DNA of 61,929 nt from Clostridiales bacterium (GCA_902812875.1 CADDZV010000007.1:1-61929), one strand, 5' to 3'. Positions 23,908 to 33,508 are shown, counted from the stretch's first letter. Notes: generated from the sequence alone by a model not told the origin. Made by a program: numbers and translations.

Positions 23908-25262
23908 AATTGGGTCACCCCGGTGAAGTTGAAGCCATGCAAGCGCAGGGCCGGCACCATAGCCCCGCCCATGAATCCTCCCTCCAGTTTCGCCTTGGCA
24001 CCGATCATGTCGACGTGAGCGAGGGCTTCTAGTATGTTCTGCGTAAAGCGGAGATTCTTCAGCCCCCGGATCACCCGTCCGTTCTCCACCAGGAAGGTGC
24101 CGTCGCGCGTCATACCCGTGAACAAGGTGCGCACCGGATCAACCACGTTCGTGTAGTGGAACCTGGTCACCAGGATGCCTCGTTCGGTTTTGGCGACCAT
24201 CTCCTCAACGGACGACTCTCCGGTGCCCAAAAAGAGGTTGAGTGGAAACGGGCCCCATTCGTTGGGTGCGGGCAAAGCATGCCCGGTCGAGTGGGCACCA
24301 GGCTCCTGGTCGGCGGTGTACGAATCGTACACGACTCCGCCTGCAACGCCGTGGTCGATGAGCATCACCTTGTCTTTCGGTACCCCTTCGAAATCAAAGG
24401 GTATGGGCATGCCGGCGGGATCGTTGCCGTCGTCCCACAGGGTGATGTTCTCGCCCGTGATCCGCTCCCCGAAGTGGCCGTTCATAAAAGACCGCCCTTC
24501 CTGCACGGCGAGGGCGCTCAGTCCCATATAACCGAGGGTCGTCAGCATGTCTGCCACGGCGGCCTCTTCCAGGATTACTGTGTATTCCCCCGGTGCGAGC
24601 TCGTCCGGGTGCACCGAACGCTTTGCCTTCTCGACCGCACGGTCCGCAGCCGCGGCAAAGTCGATGGCAGAAAAGTCAGGGCTGATCTCGTCCGCAAATC
24701 CGCTCGAGTCTCCGCTCATGACCACCAGGTTGAGTCCTGCCGAGGTTGCACGATCGTAGACGCGTATCCCGAGCGAGTTGGCCACTGCCATTTCCGTGTA
24801 TCCGGTGTAGACGGCACCCGCCGCCTCCAGCGAAGCCCGTTTTGCCCGGTCGATGATCAGGCCGGCCTTCTCTGCCCTGGCCGCCGGCGTGGCCGCTTCG
24901 GTAGCTGGGGCAAAAATAGCACGGCCGGAAACCGGACGGGGCCCCGGCAGTGAACGAAAACGTGGGTTGGGAGGCTGCAAACGGGCAACCTCGGCCGCCT
25001 GCTGGAGTGTCTTTTGGACGGCCTCCGGGGTGAACTCGTTCGTGCTGGCGACCCCAACCCGCTGTCCGAAGACGACCCGGACGTTGACGTTGGCATCTTC
25101 TTCGGCGGTGTTCTGGTGGATGTAGTTGTTCGCAAAACGCGTCAGATAGTTGTGCTGGGTCAAAACCAGGATCTCAGTCTGGTCGGCGGGGGAGTTCTTC
25201 AACGCCGCTTCGCAAAGCGCCAGAATGCGGTCCCGGCCGAAAAGCTCACCTTGGTTTGACAC
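23904..25262 (-). CDS. TldD/PmbA-family protein, TldE-like (no HExxxH)
   Basis: A 452-aa member of the TldD/PmbA (modulator of DNA gyrase) family. Known TldD-TldE pairs cleave small peptides; TldD carries the HExxxH zinc site and TldE lacks it. I find no HExxxH, so this is the TldE/PmbA type. Family elements include ITLWDDGNDPAGMPIPFDFEGVP, AGGVVYDSYTAD and the C-terminal GMTRDGTFLVENGRVIRGLKNLRFTQN. Start GTG 25260-25262 has GGAGG seven bases upstream. It lies 20 bp after pepA. No TldD partner is seen in the window. Confidence 0.88.
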   Translation of the reverse strand: MSNQGELFGRDRILALCEAALKNSPADQTEILVLTQHNYLTRFANNYIHQNTAEEDANVNVRVVFGQRVGVASTNEFTPEAVQKTLQQAAEVARLQPPNPRFRSLPGPRPVSGRAIFAPATEAATPAARAEKAGLIIDRAKRASLEAAGAVYTGYTEMAVANSLGIRVYDRATSAGLNLVVMSGDSSGFADEISPDFSAIDFAAAADRAVEKAKRSVHPDELAPGEYTVILEEAAVADMLTTLGYMGLSALAVQEGRSFMNGHFGERITGENITLWDDGNDPAGMPIPFDFEGVPKDKVMLIDHGVAGGVVYDSYTADQEPGAHSTGHALPAPNEWGPFPLNLFLGTGESSVEEMVAKTERGILVTRFHYTNVVDPVRTLFTGMTRDGTFLVENGRVIRGLKNLRFTQNILEALAHVDMIGAKAKLEGGFMGGAMVPALRLHGFNFTGVTQF

Positions 25263-25282
25263 CTGTGCACCTCCTGCGTGGG

Positions 25283-26800
25283 TCATACTGAAAGGGAGTA
25301 ATCCAGCACAAAATGCGTGAGCGTCCGCACACCGACGCCGGTGGGACCCTTCGGCCACTCACCGTAATCCTTGTCTGACCGCCAGGCGGTCCCGGCAATG
25401 TCCAGGTGGACCCATGGGGTGTTTCCGGCGAAATACCCGATGAAATAACCGCCGGTGATGGTGCCGGCAGGCCGGCCCCCCGTGTTCTTGATGTCGGCGA
25501 TGTCGCTCTTCATCTGCTCTTTGTACTCGTCATACAGCGGCAGCCGCCAGATGCGCTCGCCCGCCTCAGCCCCCGCCTGGATAACGGCGTTGGCCAGTTC
25601 ATCGTTGTTGGCGACGAGGCCGCTCGCATGGTTGCCCAGGGCCACGACGCAGGCGCCGGTGAGGGTGGCGATGTCTACGATCGCTCCCACCCCGAGCGTG
25701 TTGGCGTAACAGACGGCGTCAGCGAGGATGAGACGCCCCTCGGCATCGGTGCTGATGATTTCGATGGTTTTGCCGTTCATGGCCCGGACCACGTCGCCCG
25801 GACGCTGGGCGGTGCCAGACGGCATGTTTTCAGTGGCGGGAACGATGCCGTATACTTCCACCCCAGCCCCCAACTCGGCGATTGCCTGCATCGCCCCCAG
25901 GACCGCAGCCCCACCGGCCATGTCCATTTTCATGTCGCCCATGCCTTCCCCGGGCTTCAGGGAGATGCCACCGCTGTCGAAGGTAATTCCCTTTCCCACC
26001 AGGGCGATCGGACGCCCGCCGCGATTTTGGGCTGGCCTGTAATGCAGCACGATCAGCTTGGGCGGCTCCGCACTACCCTGGGCCACCCCCAGGAGGGCAC
26101 CCATGCCAAGACGCTGCATGTCGGCACGTTCCAGTATTTGCACCTCCAGAGGCAGGCCACGCGCGAGTTCGGAAGCGGCCTCGGCCATCCGGGTTGGGGT
26201 CATATCGTTGGCCGGTGCCGCCACGAGGTCGCGGGTAAAATTCACGGCCCGGGCCAGCACCTGCCCGCGCCGCACACCGGCTTCCATCAGGCGGGCCTTG
26301 TTGGCGTCCTGCTCGACGATAATCACCTTCTGCACGTCGTGCTTTGGTTCATCGGCATCAGACGTGCGGTAGCGGTCAAAGCGATAAAGACCCATGGTGG
26401 TGCCTTCCGTGGTCGCCCTGGCCGCACGGGCAGCCTCCAGCCCGCCGATCCCCGCCCCATGCACAATCGTTGCCATCGTGCCGGCTCCAGCCTTGCGCGC
26501 TTGCCGGGCGGCCGCACCCGCGGCCGTCCGTGCCCGATCGTAGGTAAACTCCGCCGCCGGCCCCAGGCCGACCACGACCACGGCGGCACTGGGCAACCGT
26601 CCCATGGTATCGATGGTGACCGTTTCACCGAGCTTGCCGGTGAACTCTCCCCGGGCAATGGTCCTTGTGATGGCCCCGCCGAGTGCCCTGTCTACCGCCC
26701 CAGTGGCACCGCCAGGTGTTTGGACTCCTTTGAAGAGGTTCACGACGATGACGTCTGCTTGCACTTCGGTAATGGACGAAGCCTGTACTGCCAGCTCCAA
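25283..26800 (-). CDS. pepA: Cytosolic leucyl aminopeptidase (M17)
   Basis: A 505-aa two-metal aminopeptidase releasing N-terminal residues from peptides. The catalytic C-domain has LVGKGITFDSGGISLKP (metal and catalytic Lys), MKMDMAGGAAVLGA and STDAEGRLILADAVCYA (metal Asp/Glu and Arg). Length is standard. It starts at TTG 26798-26800 with GGAGG eight bases upstream. It belongs to a run with an M19 dipeptidase and the TldE-like gene, suggesting intracellular peptide breakdown that could use peptides from the transporter at the left end. Confidence 0.95.
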   Translation of the reverse strand: MELAVQASSITEVQADVIVVNLFKGVQTPGGATGAVDRALGGAITRTIARGEFTGKLGETVTIDTMGRLPSAAVVVVGLGPAAEFTYDRARTAAGAAARQARKAGAGTMATIVHGAGIGGLEAARAARATTEGTTMGLYRFDRYRTSDADEPKHDVQKVIIVEQDANKARLMEAGVRRGQVLARAVNFTRDLVAAPANDMTPTRMAEAASELARGLPLEVQILERADMQRLGMGALLGVAQGSAEPPKLIVLHYRPAQNRGGRPIALVGKGITFDSGGISLKPGEGMGDMKMDMAGGAAVLGAMQAIAELGAGVEVYGIVPATENMPSGTAQRPGDVVRAMNGKTIEIISTDAEGRLILADAVCYANTLGVGAIVDIATLTGACVVALGNHASGLVANNDELANAVIQAGAEAGERIWRLPLYDEYKEQMKSDIADIKNTGGRPAGTITGGYFIGYFAGNTPWVHLDIAGTAWRSDKDYGEWPKGPTGVGVRTLTHFVLDYSLSV

Positions 26801-26840
26801 AAAGAAGACCTCCTGTCAATAAGAAGTTGCGACGAAATGA

Positions 26841-27857
26841 TCAGACATCGGCCGGCCACCCGAGCTCGCCGGGAGCGTGCCACACCTGGTTTATGACCCG
26901 CAGGAAATTGCCGCCCAGAATCCCGGCGATATCATGCTCTTTGTATCCGCGTTCCAGCAGTTCCCTGGTCACTGCCGGCATCTGGGACACGTCCGGAACT
27001 CCGCTAGGCACCTTTTCGATGCCATCGAAGTCTGATCCCAGACCCACGTGCTCTGGTCCCACCAACGACGAGATATGGTCGATGTGGTCCACCAGGCGTT
27101 TCACATCAGCCTCGCCCGACGCGTCGAGGAAGCCCGGGTAGAAATTGATGCCCATGACGCCGCCTTTTTGGGCCAGGGCCTTGATCTGGTCATCGGTCAG
27201 ATTCCTCGGAACATCACATAACGCCCGCGCGTTGGAATGGGTGGCCACCACCGGGGCATTGGACACCTCCATGACATCCCAGAACCCAGCATCGGAAAGG
27301 TGGCTGACATCCACGATCATGCCGAGGCGGTTCATTTCCTGCACGGTCTCCACGCCAAGGCGCGTCAGCCCGCCGCGCGTACGGGTTTCCCACGACCCGT
27401 CCGCCAGCAGGTTCCGTTGGTTCCACGTCAGACTCATGGCCCGGACGCCCAGCCGGTACATGGCACGCAGGTGGGCAAGGTGGTCACCAACCGCCTCGCC
27501 GCCTTCGATCGAGATGATCACGGCGATTTTACCGGTCGCGTGGATGGCCTCCACGTCGCCGCGGTTGAGAGCGACCGCTGCCTGGTCCGGGTAAGCCTGC
27601 ACTTGCCCCCAGATCGCATCTACCAGCTGGATGGCTCGCTGGACGCCACGGTCCGGTTTGTATTGTGGTTCGATATAGGCCGCGAAAAACTGGGCGCCGA
27701 CGCCGCCTTCTTGCATCCGCGGAAAATCCAGGTGCCCGCTGTTCGATTTTTCCCCGAGCACGCGGCGGCCCCGCAGGACATCGTGAATGGTATCGCAGTG
27801 GGCATCCACCACGATGTACTTCCTGTGCAGCGCAAGGGCCTCCTCCAAGCTGACCAT
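26841..27857 (-). CDS. Membrane dipeptidase-family zinc peptidase (M19)
   Basis: A 338-aa amidohydrolase-fold dipeptidase. The zinc ligands are visible in VVDAHCDTIHD, IISIEGGEAVGD, IVDVSHLSDAGFW and VATHSNARAL, and GSDFDGI is the second conserved Asp region. Bacterial members cleave L-D or L-L dipeptides. No signal peptide is seen, so it is cytoplasmic. AAGGAGG precedes the ATG; the gene follows the acyl-CoA dehydrogenase by two bases. Confidence 0.93.
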   Translation of the reverse strand: MVSLEEALALHRKYIVVDAHCDTIHDVLRGRRVLGEKSNSGHLDFPRMQEGGVGAQFFAAYIEPQYKPDRGVQRAIQLVDAIWGQVQAYPDQAAVALNRGDVEAIHATGKIAVIISIEGGEAVGDHLAHLRAMYRLGVRAMSLTWNQRNLLADGSWETRTRGGLTRLGVETVQEMNRLGMIVDVSHLSDAGFWDVMEVSNAPVVATHSNARALCDVPRNLTDDQIKALAQKGGVMGINFYPGFLDASGEADVKRLVDHIDHISSLVGPEHVGLGSDFDGIEKVPSGVPDVSQMPAVTRELLERGYKEHDIAGILGGNFLRVINQVWHAPGELGWPADV

Positions 27858-27859
27858 GG

Positions 27860-29068
27860 TTATGCCTCCTTGTCATCCGGGAAGGGCCATGGCACCGGCG
27901 GGCAGCGTAGCGGCTTGTCCTGCCGGTATCCGAGGGCGTATTCCCCCTGCATGAGTTCTTGGATCTCGCGGGTACCCTCGTAGATTACGGCGCCTTTCGC
28001 ATTCCGCAGGAATCGCTCCACCGGGTACTCGTCCGAGTAGCCGTAAGCACCGTGAATCTGGATGGCGTCGCTGGCCGCCTCGAAGGCAGCGTTGGTAGCC
28101 ACCCATTTGGCCAGGGCGGTTTCCCTGGTGCTCCGTTTGCCCTGGTTTTTCAGCCAGCCCGCACGGTAGGTCAAAAGACGGCTGGTTTCCTCGCCAGCGA
28201 CCATGTGGGCGATCATACGCTGTACAAGCTGGTGTTGGCCGATTTCCTTGCCAAACGTGCGGCGCTCGTGGGCGTAGCGAATGCTGGCTTCCTTGGCCGC
28301 CCGGATGAGCCCCACCGACCCGGCTGCCACCGTGTAGCGACCGCCGTCTATGCAGGACATGGCGATCTTGAAGCCTTCTCCTTCTTCCCCAAGACGTTCC
28401 GAGACGTGCGCACGGTAGTTCTGGAGTACGATGCTGCCCGTGTCGCCTGCCCGGACGCCTAATTTGCCGTGGATTGGGTGGCTTTGGAAACCGGGCCGGT
28501 CGCGCTCGATGATGAAGGCCGTGATGCCGTTGTGTCCTTTGCTTTTGTCCGTGTAGGCGAAGAAAATGAAGGTGTCAGCGACGTCCGCGAGCGAGATCCA
28601 CATCTTCTCACCGTTGAGGATGTAGTAATCACCTTCGCGGACAGCCGTGGATTCGATGGCAGCGGCGTCAGATCCGGCGTTGGGCTCCGTAAGGGCAAAC
28701 CCGCCGAGTTTCTCGCCCGAGGCCAGCGGAGCGAGGAATTTCTCCTTCTGCTCCGGCGTGCCCCATTGCATCAGTCCAGTACCGCACAGACCGGCATGGA
28801 CCGAGAAGGTAACCCGCAGCGAAGTGTCTACCCGCTCCATTTCTTCGCAGGCAATGGCCAAGCTGATGTAATCGAGACCAAGTCCGCCATATTTTTTGGG
28901 CATGGCCACTCCCAAAAGGCCAGACTCAGCCAACTCCCGGTAAAGCGAAGGATCGTACGTGCCCGCACGGTCGTTTTCGACAATCCGCGAAAGAAAGCGT
29001 TCCGCGTATCGCCGGGCGGTCTCCTGAACCATGAGGTGGTCATCAGTGAGGTTGAAATCCACATCCAT
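27860..29068 (-). CDS. Acyl-CoA dehydrogenase
   Basis: A 402-aa FAD enzyme. The three domains are clear: N-terminal helices; the middle beta-domain (GGFALTEPNAGSDAAAIESTA, EKMWISLADVADTFIFFA); and the C-terminal helices with the catalytic-base region (GAVIYEGTREIQELMQG), where Glu of YEGT is the catalytic residue in short-chain and butyryl-CoA dehydrogenases. Branched-chain acyl-CoA from leucine or valine breakdown is plausible next to peptidases. I use ATG 29066-29068; GTG 29060-29062 has the better-spaced G-run and is an alternative. No electron-transfer flavoprotein genes are nearby. Confidence 0.93.
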   Translation of the reverse strand: MDVDFNLTDDHLMVQETARRYAERFLSRIVENDRAGTYDPSLYRELAESGLLGVAMPKKYGGLGLDYISLAIACEEMERVDTSLRVTFSVHAGLCGTGLMQWGTPEQKEKFLAPLASGEKLGGFALTEPNAGSDAAAIESTAVREGDYYILNGEKMWISLADVADTFIFFAYTDKSKGHNGITAFIIERDRPGFQSHPIHGKLGVRAGDTGSIVLQNYRAHVSERLGEEGEGFKIAMSCIDGGRYTVAAGSVGLIRAAKEASIRYAHERRTFGKEIGQHQLVQRMIAHMVAGEETSRLLTYRAGWLKNQGKRSTRETALAKWVATNAAFEAASDAIQIHGAYGYSDEYPVERFLRNAKGAVIYEGTREIQELMQGEYALGYRQDKPLRCPPVPWPFPDDKEA

Positions 29069-29163
29069 CCCCCATCTCGTGGAAAGCTGGGCTAAACGTA
29101 AGCCTAATTCCACGCCCGGCCCGGCATCCCTGCAACAAAAGGGCACCGGGGCGGGAACGGCGG

Positions 29164-29940
29164 CTACGGCCTCATGGCGACGCGTTCGATGTTGGTAGGC
29201 CGGCCTGCGTCATTCCAGTCGACCAGTACCCCCTGCACCATAGCCTTGCCGCCTGCCACCTCAAGCCGCTCCGGGATTTGGGTGAGAAACCGCTGGATGG
29301 AGTCCGCCGGGCGCATTCCGATCACCGAATCGACGGGCCCGCACATGCCGGCGTCGGTGATGAAGGCCGTACCTTTCGGCAAGATGCGTTCGTCCGCGGT
29401 CTGGACGTGGGTGTGGGTGCCGATGACCGCGCCGGCACGACCGTCCAGGTAAAATCCCAGGGCGGCTTTTTCCGAAGTGGCGTCAGCATGGAAATCGACG
29501 ATGACAAAGTCGGCCTTTGTTACCAGGGCAGACAGCGCCGCGTCGGCCGCCCGGAACGGACAGTCGAGATGCACCTCGCTGAACACCCGCCCGAGAAGGT
29601 TTACGACGCCGAGCCGTACCCCGTTTCTTTCCACCACCGTATAGCCGCGCCCCGGCACCCCGGGCGGGAAGTTCAGCGGCCTGATCACCCGCAACTCACT
29701 GTCAAGAATGCTTGTGATCTCTTTTTTTGAGAAAGCGTGATTTCCCAGGGTCAAAACGTCCAGGCCGAGGGAAAACAGCTCCATGGCCAGCTCCGGCGTC
29801 AGCCCCACTCCGCCGGCGGCGTTTTCGGCGTTTGCGACCAAAAAATCGGGCTGATGCTTCTCGACGAACCGCGGAATGGCATCGCGCACCGCCTCCCGCC
29901 CTGGCCTCCCCACGATGTCGCCTAAAAACAGCAGTCTCAT
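29164..29940 (-). CDS. ymdB: YmdB-family metallophosphoesterase
   Basis: A 258-aa dinuclear-metal phosphodiesterase. Metal-ligand motifs are GDIVGRPGR, LVANAENAAGG, LTLGNHAF, VDFHADATSEK and GTHTHVQTADE, ending with DAGMCGP. In Bacillus YmdB has 2',3'-cNMP phosphodiesterase activity and affects biofilm and motility switching; it lies next to rny as here. ATG 29938-29940 has GGGGTG six bases upstream. It sits just after the rny terminator, so it may depend on read-through. Confidence 0.93.
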   Translation of the reverse strand: MRLLFLGDIVGRPGREAVRDAIPRFVEKHQPDFLVANAENAAGGVGLTPELAMELFSLGLDVLTLGNHAFSKKEITSILDSELRVIRPLNFPPGVPGRGYTVVERNGVRLGVVNLLGRVFSEVHLDCPFRAADAALSALVTKADFVIVDFHADATSEKAALGFYLDGRAGAVIGTHTHVQTADERILPKGTAFITDAGMCGPVDSVIGMRPADSIQRFLTQIPERLEVAGGKAMVQGVLVDWNDAGRPTNIERVAMRP

Positions 29941-29955
29941 TTCAGCCACCCCATC

Positions 29956-29984
29956 AAAAAGGGCAGCCCTTGCCGGCTGCCCTT
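29956..29984 (-). terminator. Intrinsic terminator after rny
   Basis: On the minus strand AAGGGCAGCC and GGCTGCCCTT form a 10-bp stem with a short loop, followed directly by TTTTT. It lies between the rny stop and the ymdB start, so ymdB would be expressed only by read-through or another promoter. Confidence 0.85.
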
Positions 29985-30015
29985 GGTGTCTACCGTGCCC
30001 CCACACATTTTGCCC

Positions 30016-31572
30016 TCAGCGGGCGTACTCGACCGCACGGGTTTCCCGAATCACGGTCACTTTGATCTGGCCCGGGTATTGCAGCTCCTGCTCGATCTTC
30101 TTGACGATGTCACGCGAAAGTCGCACCGCCCCGAGGTCATCGATCTTTTCCGGTTTGACCATGATCCGTACCTCGCGACCGGCCTGGATGGCGTAAGACT
30201 TCTCAACTCCCTCGAACGACTCCGCAATTTCTTCCAGACGTTGTAGCCGCTGGAGGTAGGTTTCCAGACTCTCCCGCCTGGCGCCTGGCCGCGAGGCTGA
30301 GATGGCATCGGCAGCCGTCACCAGGAAGGCCTCAATAGTCACCGGTTCGAACTCGCCGTGATGGGCGGCGAACGAATCGATGACCGCCTTGGGTTCGCGG
30401 TACTTGCGGCAAATTTCCATGCCGATTGCCACGTGCGTCCCTTCGACTTCGTGGGTCATGGCCTTGCCGATGTCGTGCAACAGGCCGGCCCGACGGGCAA
30501 GCTGGGCATCCGCCCCCACTTCGTCCGCCATAAGGCCCGCCAAAAGGGCGACCTCCACCGAATGCTTGAGGATGTTCTGGCCGTAGCTCGTGCGATACTT
30601 GAGCCTTCCGAGCAGCTTGATCAGCTCCGGATGCAGACCGTGCACGCCGGCTTCCATCGCGGCTTGCTCGCCAGCTTCCTTGATCCGCTGGTCGACCTCC
30701 TTCTGGGCTTTTTCCACCATTTCCTCGATACGTGCGGGGTGGATGCGTCCGTCCGCCACCAAACGCTCCAGGGCAATCCTGGCCACTTCCCGCCGGATCG
30801 GGTCGAAGCCCGAGATTACCACCGCCTCGGGCGTATCGTCGATGATCAAATCCACCCCGGTGAGTGTTTCGATGGTGCGGATGTTGCGGCCTTCGCGGCC
30901 GATGATGCGTCCTTTCATTTCCTCGTTGGGGAGGTTTACCACCGATACCGTAACCTCGGCCGTGTGGTCGGCCGCCGTGCGTTGGATAGCTTGGACGATA
31001 ATTTCCCGCGCCTGTTTGTCGGCGTCTTCCCGGGCGCGTGCGAGGGTATCGCGGACGAGCTCGCTCGCCTCCTGGGAAACCTCTTCGCGCACGGTCTTCA
31101 AAAGAATGTCCCGCGCCTGTTCGGAGGTCAAACCAGCCACGCGCTCGAGTTCGGCACGGCGTTTCTTCTCGAGCTCATCCACCGCCTGTTCCCGTTCCTG
31201 CAGGTCCTTTTCGCGGCGGGCAAGGGCGTCCTCTTTTTTCTCAAGGGCTTCGGCCCGCCTGTCCAAAGACTCCTCGCGTTGTGCCAAGCGTCTTTCCTGC
31301 CTCTGCAACTCGATGCGCTGGGCCCGCAGCTCGTCCTCCATTTCTTTCCTGGAGCGCATGATTTCTTCCTTGGCCGACAAAGAGGCTTCGCGCTTTATGG
31401 CTTCGGCGTCTTTCATGGCGGCGTCCCTGATGCTACGGGCCTGCTCTTCGGCACTGGCCACCTGGGCTTCGGCCACGTTCTTCCGCAGGAAATAACCTGC
31501 GGCCGCACCCGCGAGCAAAGACGCTACCGCCACGGCAATCACGATTAGTACAGTGAGGTTTATTCGCTTCAC
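30016..31572 (-). CDS. rny: Ribonuclease Y
   Basis: A 518-aa membrane-anchored endoribonuclease that starts mRNA decay. A single N-terminal membrane segment ([23 protein letters not shown]) is followed by a long charged coiled coil (about 35-200), a KH domain (about 205-265, [22 protein letters not shown]) and an HD domain ([15 protein letters not shown], with HD ligands). The start is GTG at 31570-31572, with an AAAGGGGG run immediately adjacent, closer than normal. Order rny-ymdB downstream of recA-recX is standard. Confidence 0.96.
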   Translation of the reverse strand: MKRINLTVLIVIAVAVASLLAGAAAGYFLRKNVAEAQVASAEEQARSIRDAAMKDAEAIKREASLSAKEEIMRSRKEMEDELRAQRIELQRQERRLAQREESLDRRAEALEKKEDALARREKDLQEREQAVDELEKKRRAELERVAGLTSEQARDILLKTVREEVSQEASELVRDTLARAREDADKQAREIIVQAIQRTAADHTAEVTVSVVNLPNEEMKGRIIGREGRNIRTIETLTGVDLIIDDTPEAVVISGFDPIRREVARIALERLVADGRIHPARIEEMVEKAQKEVDQRIKEAGEQAAMEAGVHGLHPELIKLLGRLKYRTSYGQNILKHSVEVALLAGLMADEVGADAQLARRAGLLHDIGKAMTHEVEGTHVAIGMEICRKYREPKAVIDSFAAHHGEFEPVTIEAFLVTAADAISASRPGARRESLETYLQRLQRLEEIAESFEGVEKSYAIQAGREVRIMVKPEKIDDLGAVRLSRDIVKKIEQELQYPGQIKVTVIRETRAVEYAR

Positions 31573-31627
31573 CCCCCTTTCACCGACGTATAAACGTTTA
31601 CTTGCGTGCTACCGTCCAGTCTTGAAA

Positions 31628-31658
31628 GTCAAAAGCCAGGTCCGAAAGTGGACCTGGC
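31628..31658 (-). terminator. Intrinsic terminator of the recA-recX transcript
   Basis: GCCAGGTCC (31635-31643) pairs with GGACCTGGC (31650-31658); on the minus strand the stem is followed by TTTTGACTTT. It would end transcripts coming from recX and the structured gap before rny. Confidence 0.75.
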
Positions 31659-31684
31659 CCTTGAATACCTGGTCGATCACGGGC

Positions 31685-31817
31685 ATTTCTCACGCTGCTG
31701 TGACGCTTGTGCCGGCAAAGCCGGCAGGCTATGGCAATCCCTCTACCGGGCTTCTAGCCCCGGAAAGACCTCAATCATTGGCACCTCTAAGGAAAGTCAT
31801 TGCCTGCTGTGAGAAAT
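31685..31817 (-). ncRNA. Putative structured RNA or small inverted-repeat element
   Basis: ATTTCTCAC (31685-31693) and GTGAGAAAT (31809-31817) are perfect 9-bp inverted repeats. Nested inside are GGCAAT (31733-31738) with ATTGCC (31799-31804), a CCGGGCTTCTAGCCCCGG hairpin (31746-31763) and a GCCGGC-AAA-GCCGGC hairpin (31711-31725). On the minus strand the recX terminator follows 27 bp downstream, which suits a processed RNA. A MITE-like remnant is the main alternative; no target-site duplication is evident. Confidence 0.35.
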
Positions 31818-31831
31818 ATCATCGCAACAAT

Positions 31832-31885
31832 CGGCTCGCATGGTTCGCCACCTGCTGCTGGAGCCTTCGAAGAACCGCCGAGCCG
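31832..31885 (-). other. Second stem-loop in the recX-rny gap
   Basis: CGGCTCG (31832-31838) pairs with CGAGCCG (31879-31885), and inside it GGTTC (31842-31846) pairs with GAACC (31872-31876). Together with the adjacent element it gives about 200 bases of foldable sequence. Confidence 0.4.
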
Positions 31886-31967
31886 AACTTGCTTTCCGAA
31901 CCAGAGCATTCTATGGGCCAGCGTACACAGGCACCAATTCTGATTCTAGACAGCTAGCGCCAGCTGG

Positions 31968-32477
31968 TCAAGAAATACTTTTGTGGGGCCCGTTCTGCTC
32001 GCAGTCGGCGCTCGTGGGAAGCAATGTGTCGGTAGCCCTGCGCACCACCGCCGCGGTAAAACCACGGCGCTCCAGAAAACCCGCCAGCCGCCGGCGAGCG
32101 GCTGCACGTGCGTCGCACCGCACCGGCACCTTTTCCAGGCGCCTGGAAGCCACACTCAACGCCTGTTGAAATTCCGCTTCCTCGTCTAGGTCAGCGAGCA
32201 CCTCGTCGCAGATCTCGCGGCTCACGCCGCGAAGCTGCAGTTCCCGCATGAGCCGCCGCCGTCCCATGGGACGAAAAAGCTGCCGCTGCTCTACCCACCA
32301 AGCCGCGAACGCGCGATCATCGAGAAGCCCGCGGGCCGAAAAGTAACGAATGGTATCATCGATGGCACCTGGAGAAAAACCTTTCCGCTGCAGGCGGTCA
32401 GTCAGTTCCGATATCGCCCGTGGGCGGTTGAGCAAGAGTTTCAATGCATATTGGTGTGCGGCTTCCGCCTCGTCCAA
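31968..32477 (-). CDS. recX: Regulatory protein RecX
   Basis: A 169-aa RecX made of three-helix repeats; motifs ALKLLLNRPRAISELTDRLQRKGF and the following FSARGLLDDRAFAAWWVEQR are typical. RecX limits RecA filament activity. It starts at TTG 32475-32477, two bases after the recA stop, with a GGTGG-type site. Standard recA-recX coupling. Confidence 0.93.
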   Translation of the reverse strand: MDEAEAAHQYALKLLLNRPRAISELTDRLQRKGFSPGAIDDTIRYFSARGLLDDRAFAAWWVEQRQLFRPMGRRRLMRELQLRGVSREICDEVLADLDEEAEFQQALSVASRRLEKVPVRCDARAAARRRLAGFLERRGFTAAVVRRATDTLLPTSADCEQNGPHKSIS

Positions 32478-32479
32478 CG

Positions 32480-33508
32480 TTAAGCTTCACCACCGTCGTC
32501 GCTTGCTACCGGCACCTTGACCGCACCGAGCTTGAGGGCTTCGCGTATCTTGTTTTCGATTTCGGTAGCCACGGCCGGGTTTTGTTTGAGATATTCCCTG
32601 GCATTTTCCCGGCCCTGCCCGAGCTTTTGGTCGCCATACACGTACCAGGATCCCGTCTTCTGGATGAAGCCGCTGTCGGTTCCCACGTCCAGAAGGCATC
32701 CAGCCCGCGAGATTCCTTCGCCATAAAGAATGTCAAACTCGGCTTGGCGGAAAGGCGGTGACATCTTGTTTTTGACCACTTTTACCCGGGTGCGACTGCC
32801 GATGACATCATTTCCCTGCTTGATAGCTTCCACGCGGCGGACTTCCAGTCGCACGGAAGCATAAAACTTGAGGGCGAGTCCGCCAGGCGTGGTTTCCGGA
32901 TTGCCAAACATGACCCCCACCTTCTGGCGGATCTGGTTTATAAAAATGGCACACGTTTTGGACTTGCTGATGGCACCCGTGAGTTTGCGCAAGGCCTGCG
33001 ACATCAATCTGGCCTGCAGGCCCACATGAGCATCGCCCATTTCGCCTTCGATTTCTGCCCTCGGCACCAGGGCAGCAACCGAGTCGACTACCACCACGTC
33101 AATGGCTCCGCTACGTACCAGAGCCTCCGTGATTTCCAGTGCCTGTTCGCCGGTATCCGGTTGGGAGATCAAAAGGTTGTCGACATCGACCCCCACCCTT
33201 TTTGCGTACGCGGGATCCAGGGCATGCTCCGCGTCGATAAAGGCGGCAATGCCGCCAGCTTTTTGGGCTTCGGCGATGATGTGGAGTGCCACCGTGGTTT
33301 TTCCCGACGCTTCCGGGCCGTAGATTTCCACCACCCGCCCGCGCGGCACTCCCCCGACTCCGAGTGCGATGTCGAGGGACAACGCACCAGTGGGAATCAC
33401 CGCCACCGCGTCATGGGCAGCGGACTCTCCGAGCCGCATAATCGATCCTTTGCCAAACTGTTTTTCGATTTGGTTAAGGGCGATTTCCAAAGCCCGCTCA
33501 CGTTCCAA
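32480..33508 (-). CDS. recA: Recombinase RecA
   Basis: A 342-aa recombinase. The Walker [31 protein letters not shown], the L2 region ([22 protein letters not shown]) and the C-domain are intact. It starts at TTG 33506-33508 with GGAGG eight bases upstream. A good sigma-A-type promoter lies in the 64-bp gap behind thpR. I find no Firmicute LexA box (CGAAC..GTTCG) in that gap. Confidence 0.98.
   Translation of the reverse strand: MERERALEIALNQIEKQFGKGSIMRLGESAAHDAVAVIPTGALSLDIALGVGGVPRGRVVEIYGPEASGKTTVALHIIAEAQKAGGIAAFIDAEHALDPAYAKRVGVDVDNLLISQPDTGEQALEITEALVRSGAIDVVVVDSVAALVPRAEIEGEMGDAHVGLQARLMSQALRKLTGAISKSKTCAIFINQIRQKVGVMFGNPETTPGGLALKFYASVRLEVRRVEAIKQGNDVIGSRTRVKVVKNKMSPPFRQAEFDILYGEGISRAGCLLDVGTDSGFIQKTGSWYVYGDQKLGQGRENAREYLKQNPAVATEIENKIREALKLGAVKVPVASDDGGEA

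Larger units (their letters stand above)
31665..31967. other. Non-coding gap between recX and rny, rich in inverted repeats
   Basis: No credible gene is visible in these roughly 300 bases. Two structured zones are seen: a 133-bp element (31685-31817) bounded by 9-bp inverted repeats, and a second stem-loop (31832-31885). A short inverted repeat CAGCT/AGCTG follows the recX stop. Composition is less GC-rich than the neighbours. There is no transposase, no tRNA-like arm and no match I recognise to 6S, SRP, RNase P or tmRNA. Confidence 0.6.

Noticed and set aside
30358-31548. Long plus-strand open frame opposite rny
   Set aside because: Mirror of the RNase Y coiled coil; repetitive hydrophobic content comes from complementing charged codons.
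31700-31790. Plus-strand resemblance to a cyclic-di-GMP-I riboswitch (GCAAAGCC..GGCTA)
   Set aside because: Only the short P3-like segment fits; the receptor half and P1 do not, and no plus-strand gene follows.
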